Notes: generated by a model from the sequence alone, not told the origin. DNA of 19,653 nucleotides from Calditerrivibrio sp. (GCA_020217115.1 JAIWOA010000055.1:1-19653); one strand, 5' to 3'; counted from the stretch's first letter, positions 1 to 8,567 are shown. Numbers and translations are program-made.

Positions 1-1922
1 AATTGATTCAGTTTTTGTCCAATTTTTTTGTAGATTTCAAAATTTAGTTTTTCAAACTTCCCACCAAATTTTAGCCCCATTATACTATTATCTGTGTCAC
101 TGATGGTTTTGTCATAACTTTGTGAAAAATCTAAATAATAGTTTGAAAAATTCAAACCGATATTATTTTTGTAGTATTCTATCCTATCTTTATACAAATT
201 ATATTTACTTTCAAGACCCAAAGTTAACATTTTCAGATATGTTATATTTAGCTTGCTGTGAAAAGGGGTGAACCTTTCCTCCTCTAATGTCAGGTCATAC
301 CCCTGTATTAGCTCAAGCTTCAGATCCCAATATTTACTCTTTAGATAATTTGTCATATTGTATCTGTATAGATTAGCCTCCGAAATTCTATCAAACGCTA
401 TATTATTCGGTAATGAAGATTGGTTCAAATAGGGTGTTTGAATGTATTCAAAGGTGTTATAGATGGAGTGTCTGAAGTTTTCGTAATCTCTGTATACTTC
501 GTTTAACATTATGGAATAACCAAGACTGTAGATGGCTCTTGTAGCATCATTATCCTTCACATCAATGTTCAGGTATGATTTTTCATCAGATCTAAAATTT
601 TCTAATGTATAGTTAGTGTTAAACCAGCTTGTATAGTATTGTGTGTAAAAGGGTGTAAAGGTAGCTATTTTTAGATCGAAGGGTTTGTAAAATTTTAGTT
701 TTGCATTGTATCTTTCATAACTATACGTATCTGTCTGATCATTATCGTTATATCTGTATTTAAAAATCTTTTTTTCAACCCTATTGTAATCAAGAAGATA
801 GTCAATTTTAAAAAAATCTTTGACATTCAACCCATACTTTTCTGCTTGTAATCCCGGTTTCTGATAAACATTATTTTTTGTGTACCCATCACTATTATCG
901 TAAAACTGCATGCTATCTTTGTACATTAAAGACAGATCTGCAAAATCTGTGTAATACCCCAATCGTAATTCTGCTACAAACTCATTTTTATCTTTATTAG
1001 CATGTTTTAGATTATCTATCATATTGTAATCGCTGAAATCCCTTTTGTATTTGAAATCTGACACATAGTCCACATGAAATTTAAAGTCCAGATTTTTCAA
1101 TATGGCTATGTTGCCAACTCCATAAAGTCTCCATCGTGAAGTTTTATCAGACTCTGAATCTCTATCATCTATAAACTCCCCAATGAGATGGAGATTTTCA
1201 TTTTTGCTAATGGCGTATCTGAATTCATTCAGAAGCATTACTCCATTGTTGGAAAAGAGGTTTAAACCAGTGGTCATATCTTTATCTATATCTATAGCCC
1301 AAAAATATTTTGGAGTTATAAAAAATCCCTTACTGCTACTAAATCCAAAGCTTGGAACAAGAAAACCGCTTTGTCTCTCTTTTTTTATTGGCCATACAAA
1401 ATAGGGGAAATATATGACGGGTGTATCTTTGATATTGCCAAAGGAATGTTTTGAATGGAAATATTCCCCAAGATCAATCTTTGCTTTTGATGAAGAAAAT
1501 GACCAGTCAGGTTTTTCTCCAGAACATGTTGATATTGTGGCATTGTCAAGAATAAAACTATTTTCCCCTATTTTTTCCATCCTATCAGCAGAAAAATAGC
1601 TCCATGGAGCATAAAACCCCTTCCCTTTTCTGAAAAAACCTGTCTTGTTGTCCATGTAAACCTTTGCATAATCTGCTCTTATGAGATTTGTGTTATCTTT
1701 GAAGACGATGTCACCTTCCAGTTCAAGAAACCCTTCAGATTTATTGTAAGTAGCTTTGTCCGTGGTAATTACCATATCGTTGTAAAGAATAAGTACAGCA
1801 CCTTCAGCAATAGCAGTATTGTTATCAATGGTCGTTAACTTGTCAGATTCTATGATAATTTTTTCCGCATGGAGGTTAAAAGAAAGCAGTAATATGAAAA
1901 TAGTTAAAAAAAACCTATTCAC
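1..1922 (-). CDS. lptD: LPS-assembly protein LptD (C-terminus beyond window edge)
   Basis: LptD is the outer-membrane beta-barrel that, with LptE, inserts lipopolysaccharide into the outer leaflet. The frame is open for 640 codons from a GTG at 1922-1920 and leaves the window without a stop. The first 19 residues are a signal peptide (MNRFFLTIF start, LHA before the cut). Residues about 22-110 look like the periplasmic OstA/LptA-like beta-jellyroll. The family motif around Cys133-Trp140 (TCSGEKPDW) is followed by PVIYFPYFVWP and SGFLVPSFGFSS, typical of the first barrel strands. The rest is Tyr/Asn/Asp-rich alternating sequence, as in outer-membrane strands. The GTG overlaps the folC stop by 8 bp and has AGAGG just upstream, so I chose it. 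It is last in the accD-folC-lptD operon. Only one cysteine is visible. The family assignment is strong; the full length is unknown. Confidence 0.9.
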   Translation of the reverse strand, partial: MNRFFLTIFILLLSFNLHAEKIIIESDKLTTIDNNTAIAEGAVLILYNDMVITTDKATYNKSEGFLELEGDIVFKDNTNLIRADYAKVYMDNKTGFFRKGKGFYAPWSYFSADRMEKIGENSFILDNATISTCSGEKPDWSFSSSKAKIDLGEYFHSKHSFGNIKDTPVIYFPYFVWPIKKERQSGFLVPSFGFSSSKGFFITPKYFWAIDIDKDMTTGLNLFSNNGVMLLNEFRYAISKNENLHLIGEFIDDRDSESDKTSRWRLYGVGNIAILKNLDFKFHVDYVSDFKYKRDFSDYNMIDNLKHANKDKNEFVAELRLGYYTDFADLSLMYKDSMQFYDNSDGYTKNNVYQKPGLQAEKYGLNVKDFFKIDYLLDYNRVEKKIFKYRYNDNDQTDTYSYERYNAKLKFYKPFDLKIATFTPFYTQYYTSWFNTNYTLENFRSDEKSYLNIDVKDNDATRAIYSLGYSIMLNEVYRDYENFRHSIYNTFEYIQTPYLNQSSLPNNIAFDRISEANLYRYNMTNYLKSKYWDLKLELIQGYDLTLEEERFTPFHSKLNITYLKMLTLGLESKYNLYKDRIEYYKNNIGLNFSNYYLDFSQSYDKTISDTDNSIMGLKFGGKFEKLNFEIYKKIGQKLNQ

Positions 1923-3069
1923 AAAACCTCTTTAAAAATTCTCTTAAGTAAGCACATAGGTAAAACGATCCCATCACAACTATATCAGATTTGTTTGAAA
2001 TGTCTATTGATTTGTTTATTGCTTCAAATGGATCTTTTATCTTGATTACCCCATCTATTGAACCGATATTATCAATGGAAATAGTTCTCTCATTCTCAGG
2101 TATTTCTGTGATAATAATGTTTTTGAATTTAGTTTTAAGTATAGCTATCATCTTCAATAAAGGTCTTTCCTGAGTAGATGAAAAGATAATGGTATCTGCA
2201 TTAAATATCCCCATGGTATTTATTATCCCTGATGGATTATGGGAACCATCCAGCCAGAATCTTCCGATTTTTTCAATTCGGCAAGGGGGAAGTTTTAGAT
2301 CTCTATACAGTGGAATTTCTCTACCAAGGAGATATTTAGAGACATCCCTTGCAAGAAGATAGTTGTAACTGTAGGGTTTGGGATAAATATCAGAAATCTT
2401 TTCAATCTCTGTTAAATCTACTAACTTCATCCTCTTGTCTGGTAACATTTCTGCTATCTTTTTGTATATAAAATTTTTGTTATGACCGACAAAAAAGGTA
2501 TCATTGTCTTTGATAATAGACAATTTCTCCCAGAGTATATCAAATATATTTGATCCGAGAAATGTTGTATGATCCTGAGATATAGATGTTATTACTGGAA
2601 GCTTTCTCTCTACAACATTTGTTGCATCTAATCTCCCCCCCATCCCGGTTTCGAGGATCGTATAGTCTGGTAGATATTCTGAGAAGATCTTTAGTGCTAT
2701 CAGGGTTAGCCCTTCAAAAAAGGTGAGGTTATTTTTCAGGATAATATCTTTTAGTCCACTAAATTCTAAGTAAAAACTTTTTTCATCAATATCAATTAAA
2801 TTGAGCTTTATTCTTTCGGTTATATTTTTTATATGTGGAGATGTATAAAGAGCTGTTTTAAAGCCGAATCTATCCAGCATTTGTGCTATAAAATAAGAGG
2901 TGCTCCCTTTCCCATTTGTCCCTGCAATATGAACTATTTTTCCCAGCCTCTCCTCATCAAAACCTACATTATTTAATGCATTTTTTATACGTTCTGTGGA
3001 AAAATTGAGGGTTGAAAACTCTTTTCTATTTTCAAAGAACTTTTCAAAAGTATCTTTGACGTTGTCCAT
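1915..3069 (-). CDS. folC: Dihydrofolate synthase / folylpolyglutamate synthase
   Basis: This cytoplasmic Mur-ligase-family enzyme joins glutamate to dihydropteroate or adds gamma-glutamates to tetrahydrofolate, using ATP. The 384-residue protein carries the P-loop GTNGKGST at residues 50-57, GMGGRLDATN at 142-151, the SQDHTTFLG motif near 164-172, EKLSIIK near 181-187 (usually EKAGIIK), and the C-terminal-domain motif DGSHNP. It is somewhat shorter than the 420-430 residues common in the family, with no sign of truncation. It starts 6 bp after the accD stop and lacks a strong Shine-Dalgarno sequence, which suggests translational coupling. An accD-folC order is also known in E. coli. I cannot tell from sequence whether it has one or both activities. 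Confidence 0.93.
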   Translation of the reverse strand: MDNVKDTFEKFFENRKEFSTLNFSTERIKNALNNVGFDEERLGKIVHIAGTNGKGSTSYFIAQMLDRFGFKTALYTSPHIKNITERIKLNLIDIDEKSFYLEFSGLKDIILKNNLTFFEGLTLIALKIFSEYLPDYTILETGMGGRLDATNVVERKLPVITSISQDHTTFLGSNIFDILWEKLSIIKDNDTFFVGHNKNFIYKKIAEMLPDKRMKLVDLTEIEKISDIYPKPYSYNYLLARDVSKYLLGREIPLYRDLKLPPCRIEKIGRFWLDGSHNPSGIINTMGIFNADTIIFSSTQERPLLKMIAILKTKFKNIIITEIPENERTISIDNIGSIDGVIKIKDPFEAINKSIDISNKSDIVVMGSFYLCAYLREFLKRFCE

Positions 3070-3075
3070 AGGATA

Positions 3076-3921
3076 CTAACCGAAAAATTCTAACAGCTTG
3101 TAAATGGTATCCTTCCACTCCCTTCTATGTAACACCATGTCTACCATACCATGTTGGAGAAGAAACTCTGATGTCTGAAACCCTTCTGGCAATTTTTGTC
3201 TTATAGTTTGCTCTATTACCCTTGGTCCAGCAAAACCCACAAGGGCTCCCGGCTCAGCGATATGAACATCCCCAAGCATAGCAAAACTTGCAGTAACTCC
3301 ACCAGTAGTAGGATCGGTCAATATTGATATATGTGCTAAACCTTCGTTTGAAAGCTTTTTCAATGCTGCTGATGTTTTTGCCATCTGCATTAGAGATAAA
3401 ATACTCTCCTGCATCCTTGCACCACCAGAACAGCTTATGGTAATTACATGATGTCTATTTGATATTGCAGATTCTATAAGTCGTGTTATCTTTTCCCCAA
3501 CAACACTACCCATACTTCCACCCAAAAAGGAAAACTCGAAAGCTCCTATATGTACAGGTTTTTTATATATGGTTCCATAACCTGATATAAAGGCATCATT
3601 GATACCTGTTTTTTTTACGGTATCCCTTATCCTGTCAACATACCTTTTTGAATCTTTAAAACCTAAAGGGTCAAGAGATTTTAGATTTGCATCTATTTCA
3701 ACAAAGGTACCGGGGTCCAGAATCATATTTATTTTTTCAATAGCGCTTACTTTAAAATGGTAGTTGCAGGAAGGGCATGTATTATAATTTTTCTGGATAT
3801 CATCTTTGTAGCTTACTTCACCGCATTTATCACATTTTACCCACACATCTTTTTGAATTTCCCTTTTTTTGATCTCAGTAACTTTCTGAATCTTATCAAG
3901 TAAAAATGTCCTAAGACCCAT
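3076..3921 (-). CDS. accD: Acetyl-CoA carboxylase carboxyltransferase subunit beta
   Basis: AccD pairs with AccA to transfer the carboxyl group from carboxybiotin to acetyl-CoA, making malonyl-CoA for fatty-acid synthesis in the cytoplasm. I chose the internal ATG at 3921, giving 281 residues: GGAGG sits just upstream and MGLRTFLLDK is a natural N-terminus. The longer frame back to 3990 would translate through the probable promoter. The zinc ribbon is formed by Cys30, Cys33, Cys49 and Cys52. The crotonase-like carboxyltransferase domain follows, with GGSMGSVVGEK at 134-144, SCSGGARMQES, and the DPTTGGVTASFAMLGD and GFAGPRVIEQT motifs. It is first in the operon with folC and lptD. accA is not in this window. 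Confidence 0.95.
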   Translation of the reverse strand: MGLRTFLLDKIQKVTEIKKREIQKDVWVKCDKCGEVSYKDDIQKNYNTCPSCNYHFKVSAIEKINMILDPGTFVEIDANLKSLDPLGFKDSKRYVDRIRDTVKKTGINDAFISGYGTIYKKPVHIGAFEFSFLGGSMGSVVGEKITRLIESAISNRHHVITISCSGGARMQESILSLMQMAKTSAALKKLSNEGLAHISILTDPTTGGVTASFAMLGDVHIAEPGALVGFAGPRVIEQTIRQKLPEGFQTSEFLLQHGMVDMVLHRREWKDTIYKLLEFFG

Positions 3922-3945
3922 TATGAGCCTCCAAACCTTATTATT

Positions 3946-3974
3946 TATATAAACTTCTTTACATTTTACACCAA
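3946..3974 (-). promoter_or_regulatory. Probable sigma-70 promoter of accD-folC-lptD
   Basis: On the minus strand TTGGTG (3974-3969) and TATATA (3951-3946) are separated by 17 bp. Transcription would start near 3939, about 18 nt before the accD ATG, which supports the shorter accD start. The call rests on hexamer matching only, and AT-rich sequence gives frequent chance matches. Confidence 0.4.
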
Positions 3975-4009
3975 AAAAACTATTATGCAATAGTAATTTT
4001 TAAACGATA

Positions 4010-4038
4010 TTGAATAAAATAAGGTATCTTATTATAGA
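4010..4038 (+). promoter_or_regulatory. Possible promoter of the TauE/SafE-family gene
   Basis: TTGAAT (4010-4015) and TATAGA (4033-4038) are 17 bp apart, upstream of the ATG at 4053. Both boxes match the consensus at only four positions, and the predicted start would lie within a few bases of the AGGTG ribosome-binding site. This is a weak call. Confidence 0.25.
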
Positions 4039-4052
4039 ATTTAGGTGATTTT

Positions 4053-4787
4053 ATGCTGAAAATGACTCTTCTCTTTTTTGTGGGAACTTTGACAGGTTTT
4101 ATAAATGTTCTTGGTGGGGGAGGTTCTTTCTTAACTTTGCCTCTACTTATGTTTTTTGGGCTTCCAGCAACCATTGCAAATGGCACAAACAGGATAGGTA
4201 TTCTTCTTCAAAATATTTCAGCCATATTAAAATATAGAGCAGCTGGCCATTTTCCTACAAAATTTGCTATTATCGTATCGATACCCACTGTTATTGGAAG
4301 TATTTTGGGGGCAAAATTTGCTGTAATGATAACAGACAAGAGTTTTACAAATTATCTTGCCATTTTTATGTTTTCTGTCACCATACTTACGATCTTTAAT
4401 CCAGCTAAGACGTTTAAATTTAACAATTGTATTCTCCATGGATTTGTGACATTTATAATATTTTTTATTATCGGTTTATATGGAGGTTTTATACAGGCTG
4501 GTGTTGGATTTTTACTTCTGGCAGGGACTACAGTATTAGGTTACGATCTGGTAAAGGGGAACGCTGTTAAGGTATTTATTGTATTTATCCTTACACTGGC
4601 AGCATTGCCAGTATTTATCATTTCTGGAAAAATAGACTACATGATGGGTATCTTTCTCGGTATGGGGAATATTTTAGGTGGTATTATAGGGGCTAATTTT
4701 AGTATAAAAAAAGGGGTTAAATTTATAAGAAATTTTGTTACCGCTTCTATAATTATCTTTTCAATAATTTTATTGTTTAGTTCTTGA
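4053..4787 (+). CDS. TauE/SafE-family membrane permease (putative sulfite/anion exporter)
   Basis: This is an inner-membrane protein of 244 residues. The N-terminal signature, GFINVLGGGGSFLTLPLL followed by FGLPATIANGTNRIGIL, is characteristic of the TauE/SafE (DUF81) family. Members export small sulfur-containing or organic anions such as sulfite and sulfoacetate, though many have unknown substrates. A second glycine-rich half-repeat (IGLYGGFIQAGVGFLLL, then DLVKGNAVKVF) reflects the internal duplication. There are about seven or eight hydrophobic segments. The ribosome-binding site is AGGTG. It overlaps the convergent DedA gene by 18 bp at its 3' end. The neighbours give no hint of substrate. 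Confidence 0.85.
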   Translation: MLKMTLLFFVGTLTGFINVLGGGGSFLTLPLLMFFGLPATIANGTNRIGILLQNISAILKYRAAGHFPTKFAIIVSIPTVIGSILGAKFAVMITDKSFTNYLAIFMFSVTILTIFNPAKTFKFNNCILHGFVTFIIFFIIGLYGGFIQAGVGFLLLAGTTVLGYDLVKGNAVKVFIVFILTLAALPVFIISGKIDYMMGIFLGMGNILGGIIGANFSIKKGVKFIRNFVTASIIIFSIILLFSS

Positions 4788-5348
4788 TTTTCGAAGGGAG
4801 ATTTTGTTTAAATGATTTAAAGCCATCCACCCTGCTATTAATGCTACAGGGATCAAAAAGTGTAGATGATGCTTTGTATATTTAAGTACAGTAATAATCA
4901 AATTACCAAAAATATAGGCAAGTGTAATAGTAGTTGAAGCCCAGATAAAGGCACTTACAAGGTTTATTATTGCAAATTTTTTCCAGCATAGTTTTGTTGT
5001 ACCAATAGTTATAGGTATAATCGTTCTTAATCCGTACATATACCGCTGTATAAAGATTATATACCAACCATATTTATTTAAAAGGATAGTTGCCAGTGCA
5101 AATTTTCTTCTATGTTTACTGAGTTTTCTCTGTACAAAATTTCTATTAAATCTACCTATATAGAAAAATATCTGATCTCCTAAAAAGCCACCGAAGGCAG
5201 CAACCAGGATAGCAATAAAAATATTCATGTCTCCCGTATGGGATAAGATCCCTGCCATTATAAGGCCAAGCTCCCCTTCAAGCATACTCCATATAAAAAG
5301 TATGATATACCCATACTCTGTCAGCAATCTTAAGAAAAAATTTTCCAA
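4770..5348 (-). CDS. DedA-family (SNARE-associated/VTT domain) membrane protein
   Basis: DedA proteins are inner-membrane proteins linked to envelope integrity and, for some members, to flipping of undecaprenyl phosphate or phosphatidylethanolamine. The 192-residue protein has EGELGLIMAG near residues 24-33, the GDQIFFYIGR motif at 57-66, and the conserved arginine pair in QRYMYGLRTIIPITIGTTK (Arg102 and Arg108), which has the same six-residue spacing as the essential arginines described in E. coli YqjA. Four or five hydrophobic segments are visible. The start is a TTG at 5348 with GGGG eight bases upstream; the next in-frame Met would remove conserved sequence. The tail is basic (KISLRKSRTKQ). 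The family is clear; the substrate is not. Confidence 0.85.
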   Translation of the reverse strand: MENFFLRLLTEYGYIILFIWSMLEGELGLIMAGILSHTGDMNIFIAILVAAFGGFLGDQIFFYIGRFNRNFVQRKLSKHRRKFALATILLNKYGWYIIFIQRYMYGLRTIIPITIGTTKLCWKKFAIINLVSAFIWASTTITLAYIFGNLIITVLKYTKHHLHFLIPVALIAGWMALNHLNKISLRKSRTKQ

Positions 5349-5380
5349 ATTTCAAACCCCTTTTTTTGTCTAAATGCTTA

Positions 5381-5408
5381 CTTTTAACATATTTAAAAAA
5401 TCTTGCAA
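5381..5408 (-). promoter_or_regulatory. Possible DedA-gene promoter
   Basis: On the minus strand TTGCAA (5408-5403) is followed after 16 bp by TAAAAG (5386-5381). TTGCAA is its own reverse complement, and the same six bases also serve as the candidate -35 box of carA on the other strand. Confidence 0.3.
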
Positions 5409-5431
5409 TATTTATTATCTTCATATAAAAT
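5403..5431 (+). promoter_or_regulatory. Probable carA promoter
   Basis: TTGCAA (5403-5408) and TAAAAT (5426-5431) are separated by 17 bp. The predicted start lies near 5438, about 20 nt before the carA ATG. No pyrimidine-responsive attenuator or arginine-type leader peptide is visible in this short leader. Confidence 0.4.
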
Positions 5432-5457
5432 AGTGAAAAATCATTAGAGGAAATTTT

Positions 5458-6564
5458 ATGAGTAAAGCTTTTCTGGTGTTTGAAGATGGTCTTGTTTTAG
5501 AGGGGATTAGTTTTGGTGCAGAAGGGGAATCTGCAGGGGAGGTTGTATTTAATACCTCCATTACTGGTTACCAGGAGATCCTGACAGATCCATCATACTA
5601 CGGTCAGATGGTTACGATGACATACCCGCTTATAGGGAATTATGGAGTAAATGAAGAGGATTTTGAATCTATAAAACCATACGTCTCAGCATTTATAGTA
5701 AAAGAATATAGCCCTATATACTCAAATTATAGAGCTACTGGTAGTCTGGGTGATTTTTTGAAGAGATATGGGATCATAGGGATTGAAGGTGTAGATACAA
5801 GGCAGATAGTACGCCACATCAGAGACGCTGGATCTATGAATGCAATTATATCTACAGTGGACAATGATCTGGAAAGTTTGAAAAAAAAGGCCAGAGCTGT
5901 CCCATCCATTGTGGGTAAAGATCTGGTGCAGTATGTTACCTGTAGAGAGCCGTATGAGTGGTTAGAAGGTAGCTGGCAGCTGGATGGCAGTTTTTACAAG
6001 CCAGAAAAATTTAGTAAACATATTGTAGCCTTAGATTTTGGTATAAAAAGAAATATCCTAAGGTATCTTGTAGATGAAGGTTGCAGAGTAACTGTAGTTC
6101 CAGCAAATACAACCTTCAGTGAAATAGAAAAACTCAACCCTGATGGTGTGTTTATTTCTAATGGACCTGGGGATCCAGCACCATTAGATTATGCAATAGA
6201 AACTGTGAGAAAGGTTATTGAAAAGTATCCAGTTTTTGGCATTTGCCTTGGGAATCAGCTACTGGCACTTGCTTCTGGAGGTCTAACATATAAACTTAAA
6301 TTTGGACATCATGGAGGAAACCAGCCTGTAAAAGATTTGACGACTGGCAGGGTTGAAATTACTGCACAAAACCATTGCTTTGCTGTTGATGTTGAAAGTA
6401 TACTTGATAATTATGAGATTACCCATATTAATCTGAACGATAATACTGTTGAGGGGATCAGGCACAAGACTAAGCCAGTTTTTGCAGTTCAGTACCATCC
6501 TGAGAATGGGCCGGGTCCCCACGATGCAAAATATCTATTTAAAAGATTTGTAGAAATGTTATAG
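5458..6564 (+). CDS. carA: Carbamoyl-phosphate synthase small subunit (glutaminase)
   Basis: CarA hydrolyses glutamine and channels ammonia to CarB for carbamoyl-phosphate synthesis, the first step of pyrimidine synthesis and a precursor for arginine. The 368-residue protein has the full two-domain layout. The N-terminal CPSase domain includes [20 protein letters not shown]. The C-terminal class-I glutamine amidotransferase has SNGPGDP at 234-240, the nucleophile Cys263 in [25 protein letters not shown] at 283-291, and His347/Glu349 in [10 protein letters not shown]. All three triad residues are present, so it should be active. The ribosome-binding site is AGAGGAA. carB is not adjacent: the TAG stop runs straight into the mltG ATG. 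Confidence 0.97.
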   Translation: MSKAFLVFEDGLVLEGISFGAEGESAGEVVFNTSITGYQEILTDPSYYGQMVTMTYPLIGNYGVNEEDFESIKPYVSAFIVKEYSPIYSNYRATGSLGDFLKRYGIIGIEGVDTRQIVRHIRDAGSMNAIISTVDNDLESLKKKARAVPSIVGKDLVQYVTCREPYEWLEGSWQLDGSFYKPEKFSKHIVALDFGIKRNILRYLVDEGCRVTVVPANTTFSEIEKLNPDGVFISNGPGDPAPLDYAIETVRKVIEKYPVFGICLGNQLLALASGGLTYKLKFGHHGGNQPVKDLTTGRVEITAQNHCFAVDVESILDNYEITHINLNDNTVEGIRHKTKPVFAVQYHPENGPGPHDAKYLFKRFVEML

Positions 6565-7563
6565 ATGTTTGGTAAGATAGCTCTTATCATATTGTTACCA
6601 ATATTTTTGGTGACATTTTTTTCTGCATTTTTCATATATAAAGCTGAAGATTTTATTAATAATACAAAAATATCCAGAACTGTAAAAATCGAAAAGAATG
6701 AGAAATATTCTGTAACCTACGAGAAAATATTTGGTGGTATTGACACCCCACCATTTTTTCAGATCTATCTAAGGAAGGTTAAAAAATTTCCTGAAAAAAT
6801 AAAGTTTGGCTATTATGAGGCTGATAACATAACCATTGCCCAATTTATAAAAAATATTGAAGAGGGGAAGGAAAGTAGATTTAAGATAACTATCCCTGAG
6901 GGGTATACTATATACGACATAGCTAATCGTTTGAAGGATTTAAATATAATGAACAGTAAAAGATTTTTAGAACTTGTAACAGATAGTGAGTTTATTTTTA
7001 AGTTAACTGGAGAGAGGTTAAATTCCCTTGAAGGATTTTTATATCCTGACAGCTATTTTGTTACAACCGATCTTAGAGAAGAGGAATTTATAGCACAAAT
7101 TTATAAAAATTTTGTTTCGAAAATACCTCAAGACTTTTCTGAACGGGTAAAAAAGAGAGGTTTGTCAATGTATGAGGGGATCATTCTTGCATCTATCGTT
7201 CAAAAAGAGACATTTGTGGAAGAGGAGTACCCTGTCGTGGCATCTGTTTTCTATAACAGGTTAAGGAAAAATATGCGACTTCAGTCAGATCCCACTATTA
7301 TATATGGTATGGGAGATAGATTTGATGGAAATATAAAAAAATCAGATCTTTTGGACAAAAACAATCGATACAATACCTATACAATAAATGGTTTGCCACC
7401 TACTCCGATATCCAATCCCTCAAAGGGGGCATTAGAAGGTGTTATGAACCTTGCAGAAACAGATTTTTTATATTTTGTGGCAAAAAAAGATGGTACTCAT
7501 ATCTTTGCAAAAAGCTACGAAGAACATCTTATAAATGTAAAAAAATATCAGATGGGGAGATAG
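6565..7563 (+). CDS. mltG: Endolytic murein transglycosylase MltG (YceG family)
   Basis: MltG is an inner-membrane enzyme that cleaves nascent glycan strands inside the chain and may set glycan length. The 332-residue protein has an N-terminal membrane anchor (about residues 5-24), a LysM-like region around 86-130 (ITIPEGYTIYDIANRL), LEGFLYPDSYFV at 155-166, and the catalytic motif ASIVQKET at 209-216, where Glu215 is the likely catalytic acid. VASVFYNRLRKNMRLQSDPTI and YNTYTINGLPPTPISNPS complete the family signature. It starts immediately after the carA stop with no spacer and has only a poor ribosome-binding site, so re-initiation by ribosomes finishing carA is likely. A G-rich hairpin follows. 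Confidence 0.95.
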   Translation: MFGKIALIILLPIFLVTFFSAFFIYKAEDFINNTKISRTVKIEKNEKYSVTYEKIFGGIDTPPFFQIYLRKVKKFPEKIKFGYYEADNITIAQFIKNIEEGKESRFKITIPEGYTIYDIANRLKDLNIMNSKRFLELVTDSEFIFKLTGERLNSLEGFLYPDSYFVTTDLREEEFIAQIYKNFVSKIPQDFSERVKKRGLSMYEGIILASIVQKETFVEEEYPVVASVFYNRLRKNMRLQSDPTIIYGMGDRFDGNIKKSDLLDKNNRYNTYTINGLPPTPISNPSKGALEGVMNLAETDFLYFVAKKDGTHIFAKSYEEHLINVKKYQMGR

Positions 7564-7573
7564 AGTTTTTTTT

Positions 7574-7595
7574 GGGGGGGGTGATCTCCTCCCCC
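7574..7595 (+). terminator. G-rich hairpin, likely terminator of carA-mltG
   Basis: Eight G (7574-7581), a six-base loop and CCTCCCCC (7588-7595) form an 8-bp stem with one G-U pair. A T-run begins at 7599. Eight T precede the stem, so this is a T8G8 tract. It should terminate plus-strand transcripts. The minus strand has an A-run after the stem instead of a T-run, so it is a poor terminator for the convergent gene. Confidence 0.55.
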
Positions 7596-7602
7596 TGAAT
7601 TT

Positions 7603-8481
7603 TTATTTGATAATCTGCTTCACAACATCTCTTGCTATTGAAAGAAAAGAATTTGTAACCTCAGACTTTGGTTTTTCAAATAGGTATGGTTTACCAGAGT
7701 CTCCCTGAGTAACAACCTCTGGATCTATAGGTATTTTACCTAAAAATGGGACTTTTAGCTCTTTTGCAGCCTTTTCACCTCCACCCACTTTGAATATATC
7801 TATTTTTTCTCCACATTTTGGACATACAAAACCGCTCATATTTTCTATGATCCCAAGTACAGGTATGTTTAGTTTTCTGCTGAAAGTCACAGATTTTCTT
7901 GAGTCAAGGAGAGCTACTTCTTGAGGTGTGGTAACTATAACGGAACCATCGATATCCTTTAAGATATGGGATACTGATAATGGTTCATCACCAGTACCGG
8001 GGGGGAGATCAAAAAATAGGAAGTCAAGCTCACCCCAATCTACCTCAGCGAGAAATTGTTGTATAACGCTATGTTTTAAAGGTGATCTCCATATAATTGC
8101 ATCGTCATCATCATTTATCAGAACACCTATAGACATAACATACAAATTTTCTATAGGCTCGTAGGGGATTATACCATTTGGACCAGAGTTAGCACCTCTT
8201 TCGTTTATACCGAGCATTTTGGGGATATTGGGGCCATGGATATCAGCATCTATGATACCTACTTTGTAACCCAATTGAACAAGGGCAGATGCAAGATTTA
8301 CGGTGACAGTTGATTTACCAACACCACCTTTACCACTCATTACCATTATTCTGTGTTTAATTGATTTTAGCCTTTTTTTCAAAAGCTCTTCGGTATGTTT
8401 TTCCTGCTCATTTGTACTACAGGAAGAGTTTGATGAGCAGGAGCTACATCCTGAGTCTGTATTACAGCTTGAAGCCGCCAT
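7603..8481 (-). CDS. mrp: Mrp/NBP35-type P-loop ATPase, Fe-S cluster carrier
   Basis: Mrp/ApbC proteins are cytoplasmic dimeric ATPases that bind and transfer Fe-S clusters. I chose the ATG at 8481 (292 residues) because GGAGG lies six bases upstream; the longer frame to 8544 would start inside the promoter region. The N-terminus is cysteine-rich, with Cys6, Cys12, Cys15 and Cys21. The C-x2-C-x5-C part matches the N-terminal cluster motif of NBP35-like proteins. The MinD-like ATPase domain follows, with the deviant Walker [25 protein letters not shown], and [20 protein letters not shown] near the C-terminal third holds the CxxC that bridges a cluster between subunits. It stands alone, divergent from radC. 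Confidence 0.93.
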   Translation of the reverse strand: MAASSCNTDSGCSSCSSNSSCSTNEQEKHTEELLKKRLKSIKHRIMVMSGKGGVGKSTVTVNLASALVQLGYKVGIIDADIHGPNIPKMLGINERGANSGPNGIIPYEPIENLYVMSIGVLINDDDDAIIWRSPLKHSVIQQFLAEVDWGELDFLFFDLPPGTGDEPLSVSHILKDIDGSVIVTTPQEVALLDSRKSVTFSRKLNIPVLGIIENMSGFVCPKCGEKIDIFKVGGGEKAAKELKVPFLGKIPIDPEVVTQGDSGKPYLFEKPKSEVTNSFLSIARDVVKQIIK

Positions 8482-8513
8482 ATAATCCTCCAAAAAATTT
8501 TTCTCAAGTTTTG

Positions 8514-8542
8514 AATATATAACAAAAATATTTTTTTTCCAC
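8514..8542 (-). promoter_or_regulatory. Possible mrp promoter
   Basis: On the minus strand GTGGAA (8542-8537) and TATATT (8519-8514) are 17 bp apart, giving a 5' leader of about 26 nt with GGAGG. The -35 match is weak. It lies back-to-back with the radC promoter. Confidence 0.3.
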
Positions 8543-8551
8543 ATCTTTTTG

Positions 8552-8560
8552 TGCTATAAT
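8552..8560 (+). promoter_or_regulatory. Extended -10 promoter of radC, predicting a leaderless mRNA
   Basis: TGCTATAAT is an exact TGn extended -10 element with a consensus TATAAT (8555-8560). The radC ATG begins 7 bases after it, where transcription would start. There is no Shine-Dalgarno sequence between them and no good -35 box. The transcript should therefore begin at or next to the A of the ATG. Confidence 0.5.
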
Positions 8561-8567
8561 AAAATCT

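Noticed and set aside
1183..1599. Two plus-strand open frames of 73 and 61 codons
   Set aside because: They lie antisense to the well-supported lptD frame and have no recognisable motifs or ribosome-binding sites.
3922..3990. Longer accD start
   Set aside because: The extra 23 residues are encoded by the probable promoter and leader, and GGAGG marks the ATG at 3921.
5432..5457. Pyrimidine-responsive attenuator before carA
   Set aside because: The predicted leader is only about 20 nt and contains no hairpin or leader peptide.
7574..7595. G-rich hairpin as a bidirectional terminator
   Set aside because: On the minus strand the stem is followed by A rather than T, so only plus-strand termination is supported.
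8482..8544. Longer mrp start
   Set aside because: It reads through AT-rich promoter sequence, and the ATG at 8481 has GGAGG at ideal spacing.
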